Positions 58,363 to 64,000 of a stretch of DNA of 64,000 nucleotides are shown piece after piece. Source of the stretch: Streptomyces chartreusis (lineage in GTDB: Bacteria > Actinomycetota > Actinomycetes > Streptomycetales > Streptomycetaceae); NCBI RefSeq assembly GCF_008704715.1, contig NZ_CP023689.1:6758001-6822000 (forward strand). The letters run 5' to 3'. Numbering within the stretch: position 1 is the first letter of the stretch; every line of letters starts with the position of its first letter. A program made the translations under genes and the position numbers. A model generated the notes under the pieces. It searched no databases. It had not been told where the DNA came from and saw only the letters and a list, made by a program, of their open reading frames with translations.

Positions 58363-59247
58363 ATGCGCACGCTGATCCTGCTCGCCCTCGCGGGCCTCGG
58401 TGCCCAGCTCGTGGACGGCAGCCTCGGCATGGCCTACGGGGTGACCTCGACCACGCTGCTGCTGGCCCTGGGCACCAATCCCGCCGCCGCCTCCGCGACC
58501 GTCCATCTCGCCGAGATCGGCACGACCCTGATGTCCGGGGCCGCGCACTGGCGCTTCGGCAACGTCGACTGGAAGGTCGTCACGCGGATCGGGGTGCCGG
58601 GCGCGGTGGGCGCGTTCCTCGGGGCGACGGTGCTGTCCCGGCTGTCGACCGGGGTCGCGAAGCCGGTGATGTCCCTGATCCTGCTCGGGCTCGGCGTGTA
58701 CGTCATGGCCCGGTTCACCTTCCGGGGCCTGCCGGAGGACCGCCTCGGCAAGCCGCTCAGGCGCCGGTTCCTGGCTCCGCTCGGGCTGCTCGCCGGCTTC
58801 CTGGACGCCACCGGGGGAGGGGGCTGGGGGCCGGTCGGCACACCGGCGCTGCTGGCCGGCGGCCGGATGGAACCCCGCAGGGTGATCGGTTCCATCGACA
58901 CCAGCGAGTTCCTGGTGGCGGTCGCCGCCAGCCTCGGGTTCCTGTTCTCGCTGGGCTCCCAGGGCATCGACGTCGTATGGGTCGCCGCGTTCCTGCTGGG
59001 CGGACTGGTGGCCGCGCCGATCGCCGCGTGGCTGGTGCGGCTGCTGCCGCCGCGGGTGCTGGGCTCCGCGGTCGGCGGAGTGATCGTCGTGACCAACGCC
59101 CGCACCCTGCTGCCGAACGACATGCTCTACGTCGCCCTGTACGGGCTGTGGGCCGCCGCCCTGGCGTACTCGGTACGCGCCCATCTGAGGGAACGGAGGG
59201 CGGCCGGAACCGAGCCCGTGGACGAACGGCAGCCCGTCGGAACCTGA
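58363..59247 (+). CDS. TSUP/TauE-SafE-type sulfite or anion exporter
   Basis: Membrane protein of 294 residues with about eight helices in two related halves: GLGAQLVDGSLGMAYGVTST and LGLLAGFLDATGGGGWGPVG, each bearing the Gly-rich entrance motif of TSUP carriers. This family exports sulfite, sulfoacetate or other organic anions. ATG 58363 has a modest ribosome site in the repeat-rich upstream region. No sulfur-metabolism gene is adjacent, so substrate is open. Confidence 0.88.
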   Translation: MRTLILLALAGLGAQLVDGSLGMAYGVTSTTLLLALGTNPAAASATVHLAEIGTTLMSGAAHWRFGNVDWKVVTRIGVPGAVGAFLGATVLSRLSTGVAKPVMSLILLGLGVYVMARFTFRGLPEDRLGKPLRRRFLAPLGLLAGFLDATGGGGWGPVGTPALLAGGRMEPRRVIGSIDTSEFLVAVAASLGFLFSLGSQGIDVVWVAAFLLGGLVAAPIAAWLVRLLPPRVLGSAVGGVIVVTNARTLLPNDMLYVALYGLWAAALAYSVRAHLRERRAAGTEPVDERQPVGT

Positions 59248-59352
59248 CCGATCCGGGCAGTGCGGCACCGGCACCCGCTGTCAAGGTCGCCTTGTGGCCG
59301 TCCGCCACCGTGTCACCACGTGCCGTGAGGACCGGCGGACCGCAGGGCCCGC

Positions 59353-59451
59353 CCCGTCGCCGCAGCACAGCTGCCGGATGTGAATGACCTCGCGCCCTGT
59401 GTACGAGCCATCGGTGACCGCCACGTCCGTGTGCACTCGCACACGAAAGTG
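59353..59451 (-). pseudogene. Decayed fragment of an intradiol dioxygenase-like gene
   Basis: Translated on the minus strand it reads HFRVRVHTDVAVTDGSYTG then REVIHIRQLC, which lines up with residues 161-193 of the intact dioxygenase at 60462-61226 (HIHVKVHTDVTLTADGSFTG, QELHTGQLFF). Flanking sequence does not continue the domain in frame. Looks like a remnant of a second copy or of a related gene. The rest of the 59248-59736 gap holds the leader of the DUF4360 gene and no other convincing gene. Confidence 0.6.
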
Positions 59452-59736
59452 CGCCGTGCGGGCGGTGAGCCCTGCGATTCGCGTCATGTGGGGGGAGTTG
59501 CGAGCGTTGCCGGTGACGGATGGGTGTGCTGGTGCGAACGGCTCAATAGCGCGCAGCTCAACTGCGGTGTAAATGGCCGGAGTTGGCCCCTGTCGGCCAC
59601 ATCCGTGGCTCCTACGATGCGGTACGCCTTCGACCTTCACAGGAACCTCACTGTTTCTTCAAAGATTCAACGAAGACTCGGCGGGGCCGAAAGGGGTCGG
59701 GGGCGCAGCCACCCCCCATTCCCCGAGGAGAGATCC

Positions 59737-60396
59737 ATGGCACGTGGACTCCTGAGATTTCTGCTGAGCGGCGCCTCGCTGGCCGCTCTTCTCGTCGCTG
59801 CGCTGCCCGCGCAGGCGTCGCCGGCGTTCGAGGACCCGCCGCCGGACAAGATCGTCATCAAGGTCGCCACGGTGAACGGCTCCGGCTGCCCCCAGGGCAC
59901 CACGGCGGTCGCCGTCTCCGAGGACAACACCGCGTTCACGGTGACGTACAGCGACTACCTCGCCCAGGTCGGCGGCAACTCCGACCCCACGGCGTTCCGT
60001 AAGAACTGCCAGCTCAGCCTGGTCGTGCACGTCCCCGGTGGCTTCACCTACGCCATCGCCAGCGCCGACTACCGCGGCTTCGCCGCCCTGCAGTCCGGCT
60101 CGAACGCCATGCAGAGAGCGTCGTACTACTTCCAGGGCTCGCCGAGCACGCAGTTCCGCAGCCACCCGTTCAGCGGCCCCCTCAACGACAACTGGCAGGC
60201 CACCGACGAGACCGACTGGGCCCAACTGGTCTGGGCGCCCTGCGGGGTTCAGCGCAACTTCAACATCAACACCGAGCTGCGGGTGAACCTCGGTTCGTCC
60301 TCGCCGAGCAAGGTCAGCTTCATGACCATGGACTCGACCGACGGCGACATCAGCACGGTGTACCACCTCGCCTGGAAGCAGTGCCCGGGCAAGTAG
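59737..60396 (+). CDS. Secreted DUF4360 protein
   Basis: Exported protein of 219 residues: signal peptide (MARGLLRFLLSGASLAALLV, cleavage near QASP), then the DUF4360 pattern: KIVIKVATVNGSGCPQGTTAV, FTVTYSDYLAQVGG, CQLSLVVHVPGGFTYAIA, and the C-terminal VWAPCGVQRNFNINTELRV. GAGGAGAG precedes ATG 59737. The family is found outside the cell in fungi and actinomycetes; function unknown. A strong terminator-like hairpin follows at 60407. Confidence 0.88.
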   Translation: MARGLLRFLLSGASLAALLVAALPAQASPAFEDPPPDKIVIKVATVNGSGCPQGTTAVAVSEDNTAFTVTYSDYLAQVGGNSDPTAFRKNCQLSLVVHVPGGFTYAIASADYRGFAALQSGSNAMQRASYYFQGSPSTQFRSHPFSGPLNDNWQATDETDWAQLVWAPCGVQRNFNINTELRVNLGSSSPSKVSFMTMDSTDGDISTVYHLAWKQCPGK

Positions 60397-60406
60397 TGCG
60401 CACATA

Positions 60407-60440
60407 GGGCCGCGCCCGCCGGAAGTGGCGGGCGCGGCCC
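60407..60440. terminator. Bidirectional terminator stem-loop
   Basis: Perfect 14-bp stem GGGCCGCGCCCGCC / GGCGGGCGCGGCCC with loop GGAAGT, sitting between the convergent DUF4360 and dioxygenase genes, so it can end both transcripts. Confidence 0.85.
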
Positions 60441-60461
60441 GGTCGCAGGGGTCGGGTTCGG

Positions 60462-61226
60462 CTAGCTCTCCACGCCCAGGGTCAGCGTCCCCGCGTAGCC
60501 GGCGGAGGTCGAGCTGCCGAGCGCGGTCAGGGTCAGCAGGCCGGACGCGGCGCCTCCGTCGTCGTAGATGCCGTCCTGGGCGAGGGTGGTGCGCGGGACG
60601 GTGTTGGCTGCGTAGGCGGCCAGGGCCGCGACCCGCGTGGTGATCGTCTCGCTGAAGAAGAGCTGGCCGGTGTGGAGTTCCTGGCCGCCGGTGAACGAGC
60701 CGTCGGCGGTGAGCGTGACGTCGGTGTGCACCTTGACGTGGATGTGGACGCAGCGGCCGCGGTACCAGCCGGGGTACACGGTCGTGATGCGGGCGACGCC
60801 GTCCGGGCCGGTGAGCACGCCGCCGCGCAGGAAGGTGCCGTTGTCGGGCTCGTCGTGGCCGTTGTTGCCGACGAAGCCGGAGTACTCGCCGAGCGCGTCG
60901 CAGTGCCAGATCTCCACCAGGGCCTTGTTCAGGGGCGCGCAGGTGCTGTCGTCGACGACGGTGAGGGTGAGCTCCAGCGGGATGCCGGTCTTGTCCTCGC
61001 TCACGTCGGCGCGGACGAGCTGTCCGTCGAGGTAGTAGGGGCCTTCGGTCATCTCCTTCGTGAGGGTGCAGACGGCCGCGGCGGCGACGGGTGCCTGGGC
61101 GGCTGTGGGGGCTTCGGGCGCTGCGGCGCCCACGGTCAGTGCCGCGGCCGTGGCGCCGGTGGCGATCAGTACGGTGCGGCGTCCGATCGCGGTGGGGGGT
61201 GCCTTCGAGGTGTCTGTCATGGACAC
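60462..61226 (-). CDS. Tat-exported intradiol ring-cleavage dioxygenase-like enzyme
   Basis: Protein of 254 residues with a twin-Arg signal (IGRRTVLIATGATAAAL). Catechol/protocatechuate intradiol fold: iron ligands appear as Tyr115 (LGEYSGF), Tyr155 (YPGWYRGRC), His161 and His163 (VHIHVKVH). Members cleave catechols between the hydroxyls using non-heme Fe(III); extracytoplasmic members are known to act on aromatic compounds outside the cell. Start is GTG 61226 or ATG 61220; neither has a strong ribosome site. A decayed homologous fragment lies at 59353. Confidence 0.88.
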   Translation of the reverse strand: MSMTDTSKAPPTAIGRRTVLIATGATAAALTVGAAAPEAPTAAQAPVAAAAVCTLTKEMTEGPYYLDGQLVRADVSEDKTGIPLELTLTVVDDSTCAPLNKALVEIWHCDALGEYSGFVGNNGHDEPDNGTFLRGGVLTGPDGVARITTVYPGWYRGRCVHIHVKVHTDVTLTADGSFTGGQELHTGQLFFSETITTRVAALAAYAANTVPRTTLAQDGIYDDGGAASGLLTLTALGSSTSAGYAGTLTLGVES

Positions 61227-61321
61227 GGCACCGTAGAAAGCGTTGCTGTTGATGGGCTGTCAGTTGGGCAAAGTGAGTGCCCGTCAAGTTCCTTGCCGGT
61301 CTTTCGGCGGGACCGTCCCGG

Positions 61322-62284
61322 CTACTTGGACTCCACCCGTCCGACGGCGTCCGGGCCGGTCGTCAGCGCGTCGCTCGTCGTGCGCCAGGCGTCGTCGGCG
61401 GGGTCGAACCGGGTGCGGAGGTAGGCCGGGACGAGGCGGCCGAGGGCGGCCACGAGCGCGGGGTTCTCGTCGGTGGTCTCGGCGGCGTCGTAGCCGGCGA
61501 TGCCGCCGAGGCCGTGCTCGGCGCCGAACAGGGTGAGCAGGGTCTTGGGGCCGGGCGCGAGGGTGTAGGGGTCGGTGTGCCACTCCGGCCCGGCGTCCGT
61601 GAAGTGCCGGGATTCGTCCTTGTCGCCGGCGACGACCAGGGCGGCGGTGGTCATGGTGGAGAAGTCGGACGAGTGGACGAACGAGATGGCCTCCGCCATC
61701 GGGCCGTTCAGGACGTCGCCGCCGCCCCTGCCGGGCGCCGCGAGCAGCACGCCCGCGGTGATGCGGGGTTCGAGCAGGTCCACCGCTTCCCCCGTGTCGG
61801 GGTCGGAGTTGCGGGCGCCCAGCAGGAGGCCGGCGGTGTGGCCGCCGAGCGAGTGTCCGGCGACGGCGACCCGGGTGCGGTCCACGCGTCCGGCGAGCTG
61901 CGGCACTGCGGCCTCGATCGCGTCGAACCGGTCGAGCAAGTGCGTCATGTCCTCGGCGCGGGCCCGCCAGAAGAAGGGCGCCCCGGGGGCGTCGGTGACC
62001 AGGTGGCTCAGGGTCCTGGAGCTGAGATGGGTGGGCTGGACGACGACGAAGCCCTGCGCGGCCCAGCGGTCGGTGAGCGGCGCGTAGCCGTGCAGCGAGG
62101 AGAGGTGGTTCGAGGGGCCGTGCCCGTGCGAGAGAAGGATGACGGGCAGGTCGCCGCCGGTCGCGGGGGCGGTGACGCGCAGGTGCAGATCGACGGGGCG
62201 GCCGGGGATCGGCAGCACCACCGGGCCGTACGACATCACGGGTACCGGCGGGTCGGTGACGGTGCTCTGGGTGGATGCGGACAT
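61322..62284 (-). CDS. Alpha/beta hydrolase (chlorophyllase/PAF-acetylhydrolase-like)
   Basis: Protein of 320 residues. Oxyanion/N-terminal strand LPVILLSHGHGPSNHLSS, nucleophile Ser145 in VAGHSLGG, probable catalytic Asp in VVAGDKDES and His in FGAEHGLGG. Esterase or lipase on a small ester. ATG 62284 faces the TetR gene; a promoter with a repressor site in its spacer lies upstream, so TetR likely represses it. No signal peptide. Confidence 0.86.
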   Translation of the reverse strand: MSASTQSTVTDPPVPVMSYGPVVLPIPGRPVDLHLRVTAPATGGDLPVILLSHGHGPSNHLSSLHGYAPLTDRWAAQGFVVVQPTHLSSRTLSHLVTDAPGAPFFWRARAEDMTHLLDRFDAIEAAVPQLAGRVDRTRVAVAGHSLGGHTAGLLLGARNSDPDTGEAVDLLEPRITAGVLLAAPGRGGGDVLNGPMAEAISFVHSSDFSTMTTAALVVAGDKDESRHFTDAGPEWHTDPYTLAPGPKTLLTLFGAEHGLGGIAGYDAAETTDENPALVAALGRLVPAYLRTRFDPADDAWRTTSDALTTGPDAVGRVESK

Positions 62285-62390
62285 GACGCGATTCCCTTCT
62301 GGGGTCCTGGCCGCACCTCGGCCGCTGCGGGCGGAAGGCGGGCAGGGGCGGGCAGGGTGGTAGGAAGCGCACGGCTCGACTAACCTGAAC

Positions 62391-62438
62391 CGGAACGCTG
62401 CTCCATTTAGTATCCGGAGCGCTGTTCCGTTTTGTCAA
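62391..62438. promoter_or_regulatory. Divergent hydrolase/TetR control region with two operators
   Basis: Site A CGGAACGCTGCTCCA (62391-62405) and site B CGGAGCGCTGTTCCG (62415-62429), near-palindromic, centres 24 bases apart. Minus-strand promoter: -35 TTGACA (62438-62433), 18-base spacer holding site B, -10 GATACT (62414-62409). Plus-strand promoter: -35 CTGAAC (62385-62390), 17-base spacer holding site A, -10 TAGTAT (62408-62413). Confidence 0.75.
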
Positions 62439-62458
62439 CGGCGCCGGAGGAATGCCTG

Positions 62459-63049
62459 ATGTCCACCGAGAATCCGGCCGGGAAGACGCCGGCCCGAACC
62501 AAGCGGGCCGACGCGCAGCGCAACCAGCAGACGCTGCTCGCCGCGGCCGCCGAGGTCTTCGTCACCTCGGGCGTCGACGCGCCGATCCGCCAGATCGCGG
62601 CCAGGGCGGGCGTCGGGATGGGCACGATCTACCGCCACTTCCCGACCCGGGCGGACCTCGTGACCGCCGTCTACCGCCATCAGATCGAGGAGTGCGCCGA
62701 GGCCGGCCCGCGGCTGCTGGCCGCCGCCGACTCCCCGTTCACCGCACTGCGCGAGTGGATCGACCTCTTCGTCGACTTCCTGGTCACCAAGCACGGCCTC
62801 GCGGGCGTGCTGCACTCCGACAGCGCGGGCTTCGAGACCCTGCACACCTACTTCCTCGACCGCCTGCTCCCCGTCTGCACCGACCTGCTTCAAGCCGCCG
62901 CCCACGCCGGCGAGATCCGCTCCGACATCGAGGCCTACGAACTCATGCGCGCCGTCGGCAACCTCTGCATCGGCGCGGACAACGACCCCCGCTACGACGC
63001 CCGCCGACTGGTGGAACTCCTCATCACGGGGCTGCGCGGGCCGGTCTGA
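62459..63049 (+). CDS. TetR-family transcriptional repressor
   Basis: Protein of 196 residues with an N-terminal TetR helix-turn-helix: RNQQTLLAAAAEVFVTSGVD, IRQIAARAGVGMGTIYRHFP, TRADLVTAVYRHQIEE. C-terminal ligand-binding helices follow (FVDFLVTKHGLAGVLHSDSA). ATG 62459 is preceded by GGAGG. It is divergent from the alpha/beta hydrolase and shares a control region with two matching dyads, so autorepression and repression of the hydrolase are expected. Ligand unknown, plausibly the ester substrate or product. Confidence 0.9.
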   Translation: MSTENPAGKTPARTKRADAQRNQQTLLAAAAEVFVTSGVDAPIRQIAARAGVGMGTIYRHFPTRADLVTAVYRHQIEECAEAGPRLLAAADSPFTALREWIDLFVDFLVTKHGLAGVLHSDSAGFETLHTYFLDRLLPVCTDLLQAAAHAGEIRSDIEAYELMRAVGNLCIGADNDPRYDARRLVELLITGLRGPV

Positions 63050-63076
63050 CGGGTCGGTGCGTGATGCGGTGAGCCG

Positions 63077-64000
63077 TCAGACCGTCCGGTTGCGGTCGAG
63101 CAGGTCCTGCACGTCGGCGGCGATGGCACGGCCCTGCTCCTCGACCGGCGTCAGGCGCCTGACGATCTCGCGGCTGCCTTCGGTGTCCTCGGCGCGCATC
63201 CGTTGCACTATCTCGTCCAGCGTCGCGCGCAGCCGGGCCCGGTGCCGGTGGTGGTACTCCGCGGCCGCGTCGATCACGCGCCGGCCGTCGCTCCGCACCA
63301 TCTCCTCGAAGCCGGTGCGGGCCTCCTTGGCCTGCTCGTCGATCATGTCCTTGCGTTCCTGACGGGCCTGCTGGATCTTGGACTCCCGCTCCCGGAGGAA
63401 GTCCGTGATCCTGGCGATACCGATGGCGGCGAGGACGGCCGCTCCCACCGGTACCGCGATGGTGGCGAGACTGAGGCTCGTCGTCAGCCAGACCGCGCCG
63501 CCGGCGAGCGGGCTCGCGACACCGAGCACGTTGGCCGCGTCCTGGACCACGCCGTACGCCCGCCAGGGGTTGTCCCCGTCGTTCGCCACCGGGATGGAGT
63601 CGAGGTCGAGCGGCTCGGGTCCGACCAGCCGGGACCCGGTGTCCTCGCCGAACAGGGACCGCAGGAACAGCCGGGCGCTGTCGTCGAGTGCCGCGCGTTC
63701 GCGCTCCCAGAGCGTGCCCGGTCCGTCGGGGCCCGTCATCCACTCGTTGAAGAGCTGGACGTGACGGACGCCGATCTCGTTCACGTGCTCGGCGCTCAGG
63801 TTGCCGGCGTCGATCAAGCCGTCCAGCCCCCGGTGCAGTTCGCTCGCCAGACCGTTGAACGGCCGCTGGGTCTTGCGGATCCTGCGGTCGAGTTCGTCGT
63901 TCAGCTCCGTCAGCATCCGCTGCAGGGACTCGTCCATGCCTTCCAGCTCCTGCCGGAGGCCGTCCCGCTGGACCTCCAGCTGGTCCACGGCCACCCGGTG
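63077..64000 (-). CDS. Coiled-coil membrane protein, dynamin-like C-terminal region (partial)
   Basis: At least 305 residues on the minus strand, running off the right edge. N-terminal part is helical and charged (LEGMDESLQRMLTELNDELD), a central pair of membrane helices (GGAVWLTTSLSLATIAV, VGAAVLAAIGIARI) is followed by a long coiled coil (FLRERESKIQQARQERKD and onwards). This layout is typical of the C-terminal stalk of bacterial dynamin-like GTPases, and the GTPase domain would be beyond the window. No GTPase motif is visible here, so the family call is tentative. Confidence 0.65.
   Translation of the reverse strand, partial: HRVAVDQLEVQRDGLRQELEGMDESLQRMLTELNDELDRRIRKTQRPFNGLASELHRGLDGLIDAGNLSAEHVNEIGVRHVQLFNEWMTGPDGPGTLWERERAALDDSARLFLRSLFGEDTGSRLVGPEPLDLDSIPVANDGDNPWRAYGVVQDAANVLGVASPLAGGAVWLTTSLSLATIAVPVGAAVLAAIGIARITDFLRERESKIQQARQERKDMIDEQAKEARTGFEEMVRSDGRRVIDAAAEYHHRHRARLRATLDEIVQRMRAEDTEGSREIVRRLTPVEEQGRAIAADVQDLLDRNRTV

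Overview
The window is a stretch of a high-GC actinomycete chromosome, almost certainly Streptomyces. The support is G/C-rich third codon positions, GGAGG-type ribosome sites, chains of genes coupled by 4-bp ATGA/GTGA overlaps, a MatB/MatC malonate locus, a Mbl/MreB-type actin, SAV_2336-type multidomain proteins, a rare TTA (bldA-type) codon, and four copies of a short dispersed repeat familiar from Streptomyces genomes. No rRNA, tRNA, CRISPR array, prophage or insertion sequence was recognised.

Layout. 1-6343: end of a TerC/DUF475-like membrane protein, a universal stress protein, and a tctCBA tricarboxylate transporter divergent from a CitA/DctR-type two-component system. 6361-9143: small conserved proteins and an MreB/Mbl-like actin. 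9361-16865: a three-gene operon (trypsin-like peptidase with a VMAP-C-like tail, MoxR AAA+ ATPase, 1577-residue multidomain scaffold) that looks like a vWA-MoxR-associated (VMAP-type) conflict or signalling system. 17001-22131: malonate locus (carboxyltransferase, matB, matC, FadR-type regulator with two palindromic operators). 22204-24781: a TTA-containing small membrane protein, a MerR-PP2C fusion with a 19-bp-spacer promoter, and an ATP-grasp protein.

24799-37662: a long minus-strand operon with a GT4 glycosyltransferase, methyltransferases, an AftD-like arabinofuranosyltransferase of 1533 residues, a condensation-domain acyltransferase-like protein, an EamA transporter, Trm112 and FkbM proteins, preceded by a DUF3068 protein. 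It looks like a surface glycan or glycolipid pathway and carries a 170-bp tandem duplication and a 42-bp coding minisatellite. 37879-45814: PucR regulator, secreted metzincin-like protease, small proteins, a TerD domain fused to a PD-(D/E)XK nuclease-like domain, and an IclR/SMP-30 pair. 45852-53295: an FAD oxidoreductase, then three paralogous multi-helix membrane proteins interleaved with two ImmA/IrrE-like peptidases and an XRE regulator.

53429-58271: an arabinose or arabino-oligosaccharide ABC importer with a GH51 arabinofuranosidase; the first permease gene has an in-frame amber codon. 58363-64000: TSUP exporter, DUF4360 secreted protein, a Tat-exported intradiol dioxygenase plus a decayed fragment of a second one, an alpha/beta hydrolase divergent from a TetR regulator with paired operators, and the C-terminal part of a dynamin-like or coiled-coil membrane protein running off the end.

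The strongest candidates for little-described biology are the VMAP-type operon, the TerD-nuclease fusion, the AftD/condensation operon and the ImmA/IrrE-membrane protein modules. All functions are inferred by reading the sequence; nothing was searched or aligned computationally.
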